Shown here one piece after another: positions 14,004-25,702 of a stretch of 64,000 nucleotides of DNA. Origin of the DNA: Chalciporus piperatus (lineage: Eukaryota > Basidiomycota > Agaricomycetes > Boletales > Boletaceae); the NCBI GenBank assembly GCA_038093975.1, contig JBBPTG010000003.1:922471-986470 (forward strand). The letters are read 5' to 3'. The notes beneath the pieces are model-generated. The model did not search any database, was not told where the DNA came from, and saw only the letters and a list, made by a program, of their open reading frames with translations. The position numbers and the translations under genes were made by a program. How positions within the stretch are numbered: the first letter of the stretch is position 1; every line of letters starts with the position of its first letter.

Positions 14004-15189
14004 ATGGACCACGATCGAACACTGCCAACTACGCCGGCCCAGGTCTCCCCCACCACCGTAGCCCGAATACCCATCGATGCGCCCGCCAGCGTCGCGTCGC
14101 AGGCGGAACAGATTCAAATCCTTGCACCTAGTTCGGGAGAGAGTAATGGGACTCCTACCCGTGAGCCTCGACCACAGACGGGCCAAACCTCGTCCACGTA
14201 CCTGCTTTCGGGACCCGAAGGTCATCAGACCCATTCACAAGATAATCCCTACGCAGACTTTGAACGCGTGGCAGTAGCCCCACCTGCTCGAAGCCGAGAC
14301 GGACACGCACGCGTGTCATCTCGACGTCACACGACGATGTCGAATTCTGGGTTACCCCCACCTCATCGCAATGCATCCGGAATCGATTGGATCGTCCCAG
14401 TTGAGGAGACGGCCGACGTGCGTGTTTCCTTGTTCTTCTGAAGTTGCATCCGCATATACGCGTGTTTTTAGGCAAAACATACAATTGGGGAACGTCTCCA
14501 GCCAACCATTGACCATGCCATCATTGAAAGAGACAAATATGCTAAGAAAGGTTAGTTCAGGACGGTCGTCTCTTACGGTCCCTTGCTGATGCCAAGGTAT
14601 ATGCGTTATTATTAGCGCTGTGGACGGGTTATGCACTCAATGTTGCCATTGGTATCCAAGTTCTCTTGGGTGCTCTAACCACTGGGATTTCAGCTGCCGT
14701 GACCAGTGTAAAACAGGTCAGTCTCCTTTGTCTGCCAGCGACTCGTAATGTCTGTCGGGCTGAACAAGGCACTGTCTCAGGCACAAGTTTCGACTGCACT
14801 TTTGGGTAGGCGATGTTTGAGCCTGACTGAATTTAACCATTTACTTACAGTGATTCCCGCTACAGGAGGTTTCGCCACGTTAGTCGCGTCATACTTGGCC
14901 CGTGCTCGTGGTTCCGGAGAGCCTGAGTTATCGATCACACGGACTAAAGATCTCGAACAGTTCCTACGGGAGTGCAGGGCTTTCCAGATGGACCACGCAC
15001 ACGCCTATGGCACACCTGAGAATCGTCTGAATGAACGGTTAGAAGATTTTAGACACAGGTTCGAAGAACTACTTGGTAATGCTAATGGGTACGTTGCCAT
15101 GACACTCACATTTGAACTTGCTCATCGATTCTCGTAGGGCAAGGAAACTCTCACCTGTTGGGATCACTCAGACCGAGGCAGTGCCGTAA
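14004..15189 (+). CDS. Fungal SLATT-domain protein (two-TM)
   Basis: Predicted small membrane protein with the fungal form of the SLATT fold (SMODS/SLOG-associating 2TM effector domain). Exons by eye: 14004-14417, 14472-14550, 14616-14716, 14781-14805, 14851-15088, 15138-15189, all in phase. The first about 135 residues are a polar, disordered Ser/Thr/Pro-rich leader. The domain begins with TIGERLQPTIDHAIIERDKYAKK, followed by a first hydrophobic hairpin helix (WTGYALNVAIGIQVLLGALTTG) and a second (TGGFATLVASYLARARGSGEPE), then the amphipathic LEQFLRECRAFQMDHAH and RHRFEELLGN. The last exon is short (ARKLSPVG...). Bacterial relatives are thought to be membrane-perturbing effectors of nucleotide-signalled conflict systems; the role in fungi is unknown. 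No partner nucleotidyltransferase or SLOG gene lies nearby. Confidence 0.82.
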
Positions 15190-15606
15190 ACGACGTCTCC
15201 CCTGCCTTTCCGTCCTATACACGAGAATATTTCTTCTTCTTTCGCATTGTGCACTCTAGACATCGGACCGCATTTCAGTTTCCGATTCCATTCGTGTGTT
15301 ATACCCCCCACGTTGCCCGTTTACTCAAATTATTAGGTTATCATATGGCTCTCTGTATCACCTCTGTTAATCCTTGCAGTAGTATTGTTGTTCCCAACGT
15401 TCAAACGTACACTGTACTCACAGCCAACCTTGTATCTTATTCCAGTACGCGTCCGGTCACGTGAGTGATGAGATTGAATGCTTAAAGTTAGGCGACGCTC
15501 GACGCTTCGTATGTTTCAATCCAACAGGATATAAACCATCCACTCGAACACTGACTGTGCTCTCCACTATCTGAACTTGGACCATCCGAGTATCGGATTC
15601 CAACCA
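15190..15606. other. Intergenic between SLATT and NC2-alpha genes
   Basis: About 420 bp, AT-richer than the flanking genes, containing the 3' end of the SLATT transcript and the promoter of the NC2-alpha gene. No feature stands out. Confidence 0.5.
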
Positions 15607-16453
15607 TGAAAACTAAGAATAAACAGACCAAATTCCCCGTGGTGAGACCCCGATTACAGACCAATCCCTAACGAGGCCTTCAGGTTCACCTCGAGCTAAA
15701 AACGGGACGCAGGCCCGAATAAAGAAGATCATGCAAAAGGACGAAGAGGTCGGGAAAGTGGCGCAGGCGACGCCGGTCGTGATATGTACGCCATTTTTTG
15801 TTGTCTTGAGAGGAACTCATTTCGACGTGAATGTCCCCTTTCCCATCCCATTCGCATGTCCTCGCCTGGCTGTGGCTCTTTCCATTGCAACGCACGCACG
15901 CACGCTCAGCGAAAGGGCTCGAACTTTTCCTTGCCATGATCGTCGAGGAAGCTTGCAAGGTGACGTTGGAACGAGGGGCGAAAAAGGTTGAGGCCTATCA
16001 TCTGTACGTGGTTTCCCCATTCCATTCCCCAATCCAACTCTCACTCTGGTGACCCTCGGATACCGCACTCTCAGAAAACACGCCGTCGAAACGACAGAGA
16101 TGCTCGACTTTTTAAAGGAAATCGTCGAATCTGTACCCGATCCTTCCGCCGGTGGTACTATCGACCTCGAAGCCGAAGCGGCGGAGGGTTCGAAGCGGAA
16201 ACGAGGAAAGGCGAAGAAAAACGGCGCTCCTGCTGCTTCTGCTGAAACCAAGAGACGGCGCAAAAAGAAAGTGGATGCTGATGGGGAAGGGGATGGGGCG
16301 GGTGAAGAGATGGGTGGAAATGTGAAATCGGAACCAGAAGGAGATGCAGCGATGGAAGAGGATGAGGAGAGAGATGGGTATGTGGAGTCGAGTAATCAAG
16401 ATCAGGATGGGGATTGGCGGGATGACGAGGATACGCCGTACGTTCCCAGATGA
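15607..16453 (+). CDS. Negative cofactor 2 alpha subunit (DRAP1/Bur6), histone-fold
   Basis: Histone-fold subunit of NC2, which binds TBP on promoter DNA with NC2-beta and blocks TFIIA/TFIIB recruitment. Exons: 15607-15642, 15713-15785, 15910-16003 and 16075-16453, with conserved sequence running cleanly across each junction: FPV/ARIKKIMQKDEEVGKVAQATPVVI/SKGLELFLAMIVEEACKVTLERGAKKVEAYHL/KHAVETTEMLDFLKEIVE. This is the complete histone fold (alpha1-alpha2-alpha3) placed at about residues 10-95. The C-terminal half is a basic nuclear-localisation-like stretch (KRKRGKAKKN and KRRRKKK) and then a strongly acidic tail ending in DEDTPYVPR. The usual LPALISKAL is LPVV-type here with KGLEL instead of KALEL, a mild change. 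Confident identification; CHRAC/DPB-type histone-fold proteins are a less likely alternative. Confidence 0.9.
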
Positions 16454-16705
16454 AGGCAAAGATTGGAATGAAACACATCGTAACTTCTTGAACACCTCCG
16501 AGCGAAACAGGGGCTAATCATACAACATCCTTGTTCTGGTAAGGCTACATGAAACTTTAAATCAAACCAGCTCAACCTCGTCTCTCGTGACTAGCTGCTC
16601 GACGACCGAGTAAGGGGTCAGCGAGATATGCCCTTTTTCCATCGTTAGGGATGAACCGCTGTTTAAAGTTAATTGCATGATGCTATGGCGAAGCAAGGGG
16701 ACGAC

Positions 16706-17595
16706 TCACTCAGGCAATCGCACTGGTGGACATCTGTGGCGAGCGTGAACAAACACCGCTTGGCTTTTATCAGGCTCGTTGACTGCAAACATTGGTCGGA
16801 GACACTCTGGATCTAGCTCAGCACGTACTCATCGGTGGAACGAACGGTGGTTGGTCGTCCAACGTTTGCTGACTGCCAGGCAAACCTTGCAGGACAGAAA
16901 GATAAAAATGTTGGTCTGTAAGCCTCGCAAATCTGGAACGAGCACATCAGCTTAGACGGAACACGAGAGGGACATTCGTCACCTGCGAGCATGGTCAACT
17001 TCATTCTCTGAAAGACGTTGTTGAATCTCTGGGTTCGTCATGATGTATCGGGCAAACTTTTCAATCTTGTGGCAATGGGTTTGTTTTTTCGAAAGAAACG
17101 GACGAACAAACTGCCTTGGATACTCACCTTGAACAATCTCGTCCGAAGGTATGATCTCACCAGAAACTTGACCCGCTCCACCTCCGTCTGTGCAAGCATA
17201 ATCCGAAAGTGCTCCTCCTCCGATGACGAAGGATCAGAACGCAACAACTGCACCGTTTCAGACTATCATCGCCCCAAGACCATTCCGTCAACCATATCCT
17301 CAGCGACGACATAGCACACCAGCTTACCTACCTGACTCCGTATATGATCCAAAAGCCTCGAAAGAAGGTTCTCTGCAAGTGGTAGAATATCCGGCGCGTG
17401 CCGTTCGTTCATCCAATGTCGGATGAGTTGTTGTAAGGGTGTCTCTTGCTCGTCTTCGTCAAATAATGGGAGTGCGACGGGCATCGGGACGTCGTCGCCG
17501 TCGTCCTCTCGGGGAGCATTTCGGAGTCGGTTTTGAAAGGCGTTGTTGGGGCGGTCTAGGTTGGTGAAGAAGTTGTCGTCATCGTCATCGAACAT
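16706..17595 (-). CDS. GINS complex subunit Sld5
   Basis: Subunit of GINS, which joins Cdc45 and Mcm2-7 in the replicative CMG helicase. The minus-strand ATG at 17595 gives an acidic start (MFDDDDDNFFTNL), then TPLQQLIRHWMNERHAPDIL and LLSRLLDHIRSQ. After an intron (17331-17263) comes VQLLRSDPSSSEEEHFRIML, AQTEVERVKFLVRSYLRTRLFK (exon to 17128), then IEKFARYIMTNPEIQQRLSENEVDHA, LTDQHFYLSVLQGLPGSQQTLDD and FVPPM. A last intron opens with GTACGTGCTG and the final exon encodes INEPDKSQAVFVHA...PPVRLPE, stop at 16706-16708. These match the alpha-helical A domain and short beta B domain of Sld5 in order and size. The reading frame upstream of 17595 stays open to 17664 but has no other ATG in it. 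Its promoter must lie in the 370 bp before the next gene. Confidence 0.9.
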
Positions 17596-17963
17596 ACTCG
17601 CCGACGCTACAAGAGGGTATGTTGTGAATGGACTTGACGGTAATCTCGCGTCAACAGAATCCAAGGGCCTTGATTAGAGCTGATTGATGAAATGAGACGA
17701 GATTACAGATGTGAGGAGTGCGAGGAAGTCAAGTGGAACAATCAAAGGACGCGAAGATCAACGCGACGCGTTTGCTGCCACACTTGCGGTGAGACACATC
17801 GGAGCAGCATCTCGGGTTGTTATGGACCACACACGATCGATGTGAACACCAAGAACAAATAATAGTTGATATCATACATATGAAACAGCGACGTGAACTG
17901 AAATGCGAAATAAAGCGTGATGACGCCTGGGGACATCATCCGGTCATAGTGCACACAGCGATC
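17596..17963. promoter_or_regulatory. Sld5 upstream region / Dap1 3' end
   Basis: Some 370 bp separating the Sld5 start from the stop of the next minus-strand gene; it must contain the Sld5 promoter and the Dap1 terminator region. No motif recognised. Confidence 0.4.
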
Positions 17964-18686
17964 TCAGACAGCATCGTTTTCCACCAGCTTGCCACAGATC
18001 ACATACTTGTTCGAAAAGTGTTCGATCCAGCCTAGCATATGATGAGAATGTCTGGCAATGTTTTGTACACTCGCGCGACATACCTTTCATGTTTTCCCTG
18101 TGAGAGAGGTCTCAGTAAATGGCACAAATTCGAAATGGATATATGCACTTACATCTCGTCTGGACGGAGGTCCTGGAGCTTGTCCAAGGGCTGGTCGACC
18201 GGTGTCAACATTTCTGAGAAGGGAACGAACTGAAACGTTACGCAGCACGCCAAGCGCAAGAGAGCACATACCCGTGTCGAATGACTGTTTGGCCATGCCT
18301 CGCGATGCGTCTCTCCCCGCAAAGTTGCCATACATACCCCCTTTGCAACATTAGGCCAGTTCAGGAATCGAGTACTTGACAAACGAGCGCTCACCAGGTC
18401 CATAAAAGTTACGCCCCGCGGTGACATCAAACACGGTACCATTTATCGCCAACAAAATCCTTCCACCATCCTTTCCACTGAAAGGTTCGAGCGTCTTTGG
18501 AGTGTAGGTTTGGAACAAGACAGTGGGTGCATGCGATTTGGGCATCCAGGTGTATCCCTGTTTGAATTCATGGGGGACTTGCTTTGAGTTTGAGATGGGG
18601 GGAAAGACGATTCGTTGGACGGAGTAGAGGATGTAGATGAGGAGAGCAGTGTTGACGGGAGTTCCAAAATCTAGCGTCAGGACCAT
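17964..18686 (-). CDS. Membrane-associated progesterone receptor-like, cytochrome b5-fold protein (Dap1 type)
   Basis: Haem-binding MAPR-family protein of the ER, known in fungi to support sterol-synthesis P450 enzymes. From the ATG at 18686 (MVLTLDFGTPVN) there is one N-terminal membrane anchor (TALLIYILYSVQRIVF), then the b5-like fold: HEFKQGYTWMP, TLEPFSG, RILLAINGTVFDVTAGRNFYGPG. Spliced exons continue with GMYGNFAGRDASRGMAKQSFD, then EMLTPVDQPLDKLQDLRPDE, MENMKG and WIEHFSNKYVICGKLV, stop at 17964. Tyr and Asp positions typical of MAPR haem binding (FYGPGGMYGNFAGRDASR) are present. Four short introns. An upstream in-frame ATG at 18815 would add 43 hydrophobic residues; I prefer 18686 because it gives the usual one-anchor, about 155-160 residue protein. 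Secure identification. Confidence 0.9.
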
Positions 18687-21681
18687 GTCGAGTTCTGTGG
18701 TGGCCGCTTGGTGCGTAGTTGTAATTAGCGCTCCGTGTGCAATCCGTGTGACATTCGACAGCAGTAAGTAGTTGAGTAGTAGTAATGTAGTAACTAGTAC
18801 TATAGTGACTTTCACACCCTGTTAGTTCTCTGAGTTGGTATGGATCCGTGGAATCCTTAGAGGAGTAGGAACGACTCTCTTCCTACTAAGTACGTACCGG
18901 AAAAGGATGAATTATGGGCTCAGATGAACAGCGATATCAAAAAGGTCAAAGTGAAGCGTTTGTAACCAAAGATCTTCTGTCATATCCTCGCCCGGCCAAC
19001 TGACACGACTTCCTCGTTGAAGCGCTGGAGCGCCGAAACTGGAATACTTATCAGAGGTCAGAACCTCCTGTCGGATCCCACGACTTCCATCGAGTCAAAC
19101 ACCACTGGGCTCAATTTCATGGTCAAGGCTCGTCAACCCGGTCATCGCAAGCACTCATCCACGTGAGTTGCCTTCGGTCCCGCTCCAGTGGAGATTAGAT
19201 GCAACAATACATTCCGAGGAGGCGCTACGAAACTGATCGGAAGTCGAAGTTGTCCTAAAATTTGTGAAAGCGAGACTTTGGGGTATTCGCCATCTGTATT
19301 TTATTTTGTCTTTCGGCGTGCGAGAGTGACTGGGCGTCTTCATTGCGTTCGATCATTTAATTAGCTGCCTCTATCGAATCGGGTCGTGACTCTAAAGCAA
19401 TAGACGTTACATACTGCATGTTCATCTCGCCAGGAAAACGACCCACCAGAAGTGATTATCGGCGCCAATTCTGTCTCGATCTGGCACATAGGAGTCTTCA
19501 ATAGCGAATAGTCGGAAAGGAGAGTTAGAAAAGGGGATATAGATCTAATTGGCGCTGGACTCGGAGAACTCTCCTGGGCACCGACTTCGTGCCCAGCACT
19601 TACATGTGCTTTACGTACTGGAGCAACCCTATGCAACACCTAGAACATGGGCTCAGCTTGCAAAATCCGACTGCGAAAATCACCTAACTTACCATGTAAG
19701 TAGTAACATCACCCTTTTTTGACAGAAGCACCTGCTAGCGCATTGTGCATCAGAGGCATGGCGAACCAGGAGGCGTTCGCTTCGAACGGAGTGGGTGCGG
19801 GGCGAAGAGAACACGACAGCGAGCTTTGGTTCGTGGTGTCAATGTTGCTGCTCTCTGTAGTATGATGGCATTAGGTAGACAGCAAGCAGTACTCGTGAAT
19901 ACACAATCACTGCGGATTACCTACCGCCCAACGCTCTGATGGGGACCGCCACTATTTGTGGGAGTCGATACCGGTGCCCAATTCGCGACCTTTTCTTTGT
20001 GTGTCGACCCGAGAAGCGTTGTGTACTTTCGCAACACAAACGGGTATGACCCACATATTGACGGTGAAAGAGTACTACTCACCGGGAGTGTGCCATGGCC
20101 AATGCGGAGAATTTTGGGCGTGGGGTTTGAGTCAACACCTCGTTGAGTCGTTGTGCGTTACGGATCTACGATCTCGAGATTCATTGGTGGTATGATGTAG
20201 ATAATTGACGTTCGTATTGGATTCTGAGAGAGAAGCCACCAACGAGGTGGCGTTGTTTGGACTGGAAGCGCCTCTGGGGAAAGGTAGTGACCACGATCAG
20301 CACGAATTACCACTGCAGGAGATGGGGTGGCTAACCGCACATTGGCCGCACAACGACATGCTTCTGAGATTCAAAAGACTGGAAGGTCACTCGAGGAATA
20401 GAGTGAGAAAATCGGTGCATTACAAACCACCGAGCCTGAGATTTGTAAAATTACGGACATTAGAAGGAATGGTAGAAGCACTGGCAACGTCATGCGCTCC
20501 TGACTACAGCATGTCGGGGCCCGAACAGTGAGATGGGAGTTTCATCAATCAGTGAAACCCACTGAGAAGCAACATTCCAACAGAAATGGTCGCACCATTC
20601 GGCTCCGAGATTTCAATAGAGTGGCGAGTGCAGGGTCAGCAATTGCAAGACCATGAGAAGTCTTAGAAGAAACCTGCGGAGCGGTAGCAGGCCCATGCCC
20701 ACGCGTATTTGGGAATTATGAACTACTACTTGCCTACCGAACTCGAGCCTGAGGCTAAGTGATCGGCGTGAACTTGTGATGAATGGATGAGAAGGGCATG
20801 CTGCGAGAGAACCCGTCAGTGATCGAGGCTCTGCATGTTCTTTTCCTCGGGCGGTAGCGGACGTTGAGGGTCTATACGAACGCGTGTTTGCCTTCATGCA
20901 CTGCAGCTGGTTCTACGCACAATCGTTGGCTGGGTGAGTTGCAAGCCCGCCGGGAGAAATGTCGGATTGGACAAATGTCAGAAGTTGGACGGATGTGACA
21001 CATCACGTCACATGCCAGTGGCATAGGCTTGCGGACCTCCGGTTCCTCAACAACTTAACCTCGGACAAGCTCAATTTGTCGCCGTGGACGATGATTCCTC
21101 GTATCGGACTCGTTGAGCTTGTACCGGCTTGTACCCGCGGAGCGTAAGTTGACGTATTTTGTGTCTTTTGACGAGGCACACATGTCAAATTCTAACTGTT
21201 TTAAAGAATCCGATATCAGAGTGACCCCCCGGTCCGTCGAGCAGAAAATAGTTCTCGCTCGTAAACTTGTCACTTTGGCCGGACACGCGGCCAATATCGC
21301 TGCTTCTCCCCGTTGTTCTACGGGTCCTCATTGGCTGGCTGCTCGCGCCTGACCAATCGACAAGAATCATTTGCTTTCTTCAAGATCCTGGCTTGATCCT
21401 CATGGAACTTCCATGCCAATCGGATGATGTCTATCGTGTCATGTTCGGTGACTTCCATGAGTCCCTGTACTCAAGTTCCCCTCCTGGATACCCGTATGCG
21501 TTCCTTGAATGACTCGTGTTTATATCGCTGTACATAAATCGGGTGATGCACGAACCGTCATTCTTATAAAGATGGATCAGCCAGATACGTGGGTCAAGGA
21601 GAAAAATTCTCCCCTCCCCCCTCCTCCATCGCAGGTGCACTCGTCTGACTGCATCGCCCACGATTGCAGCTTTCCAGCACG
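18687..21681. other. Gene-poor 3 kb; scattered possible gene remnants
   Basis: No complete gene can be supported. Short coding-like stretches include 18900-18965 (plus; ELWAQMNSDIKKVKVKRL then stop), 19005-19160 (plus; open in two frames), 19950-20146 (plus; PLFVGVDTGAQFATFSL and following) and 20205-20531 (plus; 108 residues, basic, no known domain). None connects to another exon or to a recognisable family. It may be decayed genes or repeat sequence. The right end must hold the promoter of the MFS gene. Confidence 0.4.
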
Positions 21682-23694
21682 ATGTTGCCGCCTGCACCCC
21701 TCTCTCCCGCTGAAACGCTGACCGATGAGCCACGAAAACAGCTTTCGCTAGTACGCAAGTTGGTGCTACTCTTAATATTTTGTCTCGCACAGTTCTTGGA
21801 CTCCTTCAACAACTCAGCACTTTTTTCTGCAATACCTGCTCTCGAGAATTCTATGGGTATCACGCAAAGTCAGTCAGTATGGGTCATCAGTGCGTTTCAG
21901 CTCACGTTCGCCTCTTTCCTCCTGATTGTATGTTTCATTGTCCTTCATTGTGTGGCGATATTTCATTCATACTCGCAGAGCGGTCGGATAAGCGATGTTT
22001 ACAATCCAAGTGAGTAATACGCCTTATTCTTGAGAGGTTTTACTCAGCATATATCAGAGAAGGCATTCATCGGAGGCGTGTCCGGCCTTGGAGTGCTGTC
22101 TGTTATCGCGGGTTTCTTGCAAAATAAGATTGCCATAATTATACTCAGAGCGTTAATTGGCATCGGTGAGAATGGCGCCTGGAAATATTGCTCGAGCTGA
22201 CGAAGTGTAGCATCTGCTATGACAATTCCGTCTGCTCTCACACTTCTTGTGAATGTTTTTCCGGACCCCCTCGAACAAGCTCGGGCTATCGGTGTGTTTG
22301 GTGGTTGCGGCGCCGTTGCAAATGGTGAGTGTTGGTGTTACGTGTAGCGTGGCGAGTATTCAGTTTATAATGTGCAATGCACAGTCCTCGGGCTTCTCAT
22401 CGGTGCAATTCTCGTCCAGTACGCCTCTTACCACTGGGTCTTTTGGTTCGTCGCGATCGTCGCGATCCCAGTTGCTCTGGGTTGCATATTCATCATCCCC
22501 CCGGAAGTTGCAAAAATCAAAGACCAGGCAGACGAAGATATTGCAAAATGGAAGAGTCTTGACCTGATCGGGGTGTCGATCTTGACTGGTGCACCGCCTC
22601 CTCATGCAATCCAATTCCATGCTAATATACAATTTTCAGCCGCGCTCATCCTCTTCATTTTTGCAGTGACGTCTGGATCAACGAATGGCTGGGCAACCGC
22701 CGGGGTTCTCACTCCACTAATCATCTCAATCCTGTTGATTGTCGGGTTCTTTTATTGGGAAACCCTCATCCCGGCCAACAAAGCGGCGATGTATGCGTTG
22801 CGCTCCCTTTCTTGTGTCCGCGATCTCATTGTGTTCCTTTTCTTAGACCTCCTCGCACGTGGTTCTACAACAACTTCTCCGTCCTCTTTGCTTCAGCACT
22901 GTTACCTTACTTCTGGTGGAGCTCAGTCTTCACCGTTTTCACCACATTGTGGCAAGATGTTTTCCATTGGACCGCCATCTCTACGGCTATTCATATGTAA
23001 GTGTACACTTCCGATAGCGACGATACGGATCCTAATGTTGGCTCAGGTTTCCTATCGGTGTTCTGGCCTTTGCGATGAGTTTCACGGGATCCCTTTCCAG
23101 GGTATTCAGCCCGAAGTGGATCATTCTTACCGGTCTTTCTCTGGTCCTCGTGTCCACCGCGCTGGTCGCCGTTGGTGGTGGGCGGCCGGAGGACTACTGG
23201 CCTTACGTATTCCCTGCATTCTCCCTGGGCAGTGCTGGCGCAATGTTGGTATACACTCACACCAAGTAAGCACGTTGCGCGATGTCATTTGGCGGCTGAA
23301 CTGATGACAATGACTGTGCAGCATCGCTATATTCCAAGCTGCGCCAGCAAACATGGCAGGAACGGTGGGCGCAATCTTCAACGGAGCTCTTCAATTCGGC
23401 TCCGCGATTGGGCTTGCTTCAACCAGCTCGATCGAAACATCAGTGGAGGCGACTCATGGTGGTCCAGAACAGTACTATGGACGTGCCGCCGCTTTCTGGT
23501 TCATCTTTGGCATTGTCGTGCTCGAGATCATCTCCATGTCCGTGTTCTACCAACGTAAAACAGACCACGGACCACAACCAAAATTCGATGACCATGCATC
23601 GGAGCACAAAGAAAAATTTAATGAGGCTAACGAAGCCAACAACGACTCGACGACGATGACGAAGGAGGAGGAGATGACTAGCTCACCGGTTTGA
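21682..23694 (+). CDS. MFS transporter, DHA2-type (14-TM drug:H+ antiporter family)
   Basis: Plasma-membrane or vacuolar major facilitator, probably exporting small toxic molecules by proton antiport. ATG at 21682 begins MLPPAPLSPAETL; the first helix is LVLLLIFCLAQFLDSFNNSALFSAIP, a DHA2-like motif, followed by SVWVISAFQLTFASFLLI. After an intron comes SGRISDVYNPK, then FIGGVSGLGVLSVIAGFLQNK, IILRALIGI, AMTIPSALTLLVNVFPDPLEQARAIGVFGGCGAVAN and LLIGAILVQYASYHWVFWFVAIVAIPVALG. The C-terminal half has seven more hydrophobic helices and ends after a charged tail (TMTKEEEMTSSPV) at 23694. About seven short introns. Substrate cannot be inferred. The gene seems intact. Its 3' neighbour is a low-complexity CT tract. 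Confidence 0.88.
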
Positions 23695-23786
23695 GAAGAT
23701 GCTAATCTTATTTGTTTGGAGTTTTGCGGGTTGGGGCTCCTCGTAGACGTGTTTTTCTAGGTTCCTCTAGGTTCTTTATCTCAATT

Positions 23787-23838
23787 TTCTCTCTCTCGGT
23801 TTCCTTTTTTCTCTCTCGGTTTCCTTTTCTCTCTCTCT
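23787..23838. repeat. CT-rich short tandem repeat
   Basis: Two back-to-back copies of a roughly 20 bp unit (CTCTCTCGGTTTCCTTTT) followed by a further CTCTCT run, in the 3' flank of the MFS gene. Simple sequence; no function inferred. Confidence 0.8.
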
Positions 23839-24063
23839 TGCGGTGGCTTGTACGCATTGGCATTTTTACATTGTCTTCACTTTTGGCACCATAGATTGGC
23901 ATTCTAGACCTATATCATCACACAGAGACACACTATGTAGATTTCACTGTGACACAATTATATTTCTGTCATTATTACACTCGAGGTCCACACAGCCAGG
24001 GGAAACCTAATCAGACACATGTAAGTTTTCGCGATGAGAGTTTTGTTGCGGTCACCCCAGGCC

Positions 24064-24120
24064 TAGTCTCCCCTGGACAAACCAAAGAGTCGGAATGAAG
24101 ACAGTCGTTCACCCTCCTCT
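24064..24120 (+). repeat. Dispersed direct repeat, copy 1
   Basis: Shares a run of similarity with 26234-26294 in the same orientation, including the blocks TAGTCTCCCC, AAGAGTCGG and ATGAAGACAGTCGT. The two copies lie on either side of the expansin-like gene. Confidence 0.65.
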
Positions 24121-24657
24121 ATGCCTCAGGCCGCCTGGGTCTCACTATCACCATGATTTACAAATTCTCGGTCGATGCCAGCGGAGAGAATTGCACGGCT
24201 GCACTTAGCCTAGACCTCCGCATTGGCACGGTACAGGATTTCTCTTAGGATCTCACAGTGGTGGACTTGCGGTAATGTAACTTCGATAGGTATGGCGCTG
24301 CATCACTGTAATTCAGTACCGGTATTGGAGAATTCCCCCCTGTGCTTCGGCTGTTTGCGTTGCGGGATGACCATGGTGTAATTGATTAGATGGTTCGGAA
24401 GATCCAGAGTCACGCCCGCAAACAGCAGAGAATCCAACAATGTGGTGATATTATTGATCGGTCTGGAGCAGTCTCTTGGCCCATTTTCCGACTACAAAGA
24501 AGGGAAAAAAAACCAAAGACTAAAGATCGTCCATCGAGAGAAGTGTAGTTGCCATACCATGGGCATTACATGTGGTGTAAGGTATATCTACTATCATGGG
24601 TATGTACGGGGTGAAATCACATCGACCATTCATTCAATCACACAATGCTGGCAACAA

Positions 24658-25536
24658 TCAAAAGGACTTTAAAACTCGCCTCAAAGTCGAGCATTGGTGG
24701 CAGAGAAGAGAATGAATATCAACAATGTGAATGCGGGGACTCAAACGAAAGAGCGTCAGTAAGTAGAATTTATTGACTTGTCTGGCAGAAACTGAGGCAG
24801 CTTGGAGATGACTGGGGCGAGATACCTTCGCAGGTCCTTTCAAACAAGCACGAGCCACGCTCATTGACCAGCTGTATTCGAAATAGGTTAGTTGGGCTTG
24901 TTCACGGTCCAGAGTTGTGTCATTACCGTTACCGGCGTCGTCATTGTCGAACCACCATTCACCGTAGAGGACGCCGTCAGCCTCCGGAGCGAGAGCGTCG
25001 AACAATCCACGGGAGAAATCGAGACCACCCCAGGGGCATCCCATACACTGTAAGGCAAGGACACGTCAGCGGAATGGTATCACGAACCGAAGCTCATAAC
25101 AGTGACAGTACCTTGTCAGTGATTACGGCTTGAACCATCTGTCCATCATACAGGATGGAGATCGTCTTGAAGCAATGCTCGCCAGGATATCCCGGGCCGA
25201 ATTGCTCGACGTTGAGGGCTACGATCTATCATCCAGTGTCAATTTAAAGAAGTTCGAGACAAGCTGATACGCACATGGTCACCGGGTGAATTCCAAATTC
25301 CACAAGCACCTCTGAAGAGTGTAGGTTGAGAATTAAACCAGGAAAGAAACAACTGGTTCGAGTACTCACAGACCGACGTCGTAGAACGTGAAGCGTACGC
25401 CGGTGAAAGACCGTTGGTGTATGTCAACATCACCACGCGCTCGGTGGGCCACTTCATTGTGATGCCTGCGCTTTGGTGTAGCGCTAGCAAAAGGGAGGGC
25501 GAGAGAGAGGAACCCGAAGAGAGTGGATGCTTTCAT
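24658..25536 (-). CDS. Secreted expansin-like / double-psi beta-barrel protein
   Basis: Small secreted protein with the RlpA-like double-psi beta-barrel (DPBB) found in loosenins, cerato-platanin neighbours and expansin-like proteins; likely acts on the cell wall or plant polysaccharide without hydrolysis. ATG at 25536 starts a signal peptide (MKASTLFGFLSLALPFASA) and a basic propeptide-like KRRHH. The barrel follows: FTFYDVGL, GACGIWNSPGDH, then IVALNVEQFGPGYPGEHCFKTISI, GQMVQAVITDK, CMGCPWGGLDFSRGLFDAL and GVLYGEWWF. Cys residues and the CxGCPxGGLD(F/L)S motif are typical. Three introns are clear. After GNGND the frame stays open through SWSMSVARACLKG to a stop at 24658; an alternative 3' exon is possible there. 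The gene lies between two copies of a dispersed repeat. Confidence 0.83.
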
Positions 25537-25702
25537 TGAGGAGATTTCACCTAAAGACCGCGGGCAGAAAAGAGCAGAGAGCTGTCGGAGGAAAGAGAGA
25601 AAGAGAGAGTGATTCACAAAAGAGCGACTGTGGATAGAAGACCAAGCTTCTAATCTTTAGAGGTATAACCGTTGGAGGAAGAAAATCTTCAAAGATGTGA
25701 AC

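Larger units (their letters stand above)
23695..24657. other. Intergenic between MFS gene and expansin-like gene (both 3' ends)
   Basis: Nearly 1 kb between two convergent genes. It holds the CT-rich tandem repeat listed separately and one copy of a dispersed 57 bp repeat (24064-24120). I see no gene in it. Confidence 0.5.

Noticed and set aside
20205..20531. 108-residue plus-strand frame in the gene-poor region
   Set aside because: No domain, no good promoter or intron evidence, and neighbouring sequence is noncoding; kept only as a possible remnant.
22754..23000. Frames on the opposite strand of the MFS gene
   Set aside because: They are shadows of the transporter exons, whose hydrophobic pattern and family motifs are clear.
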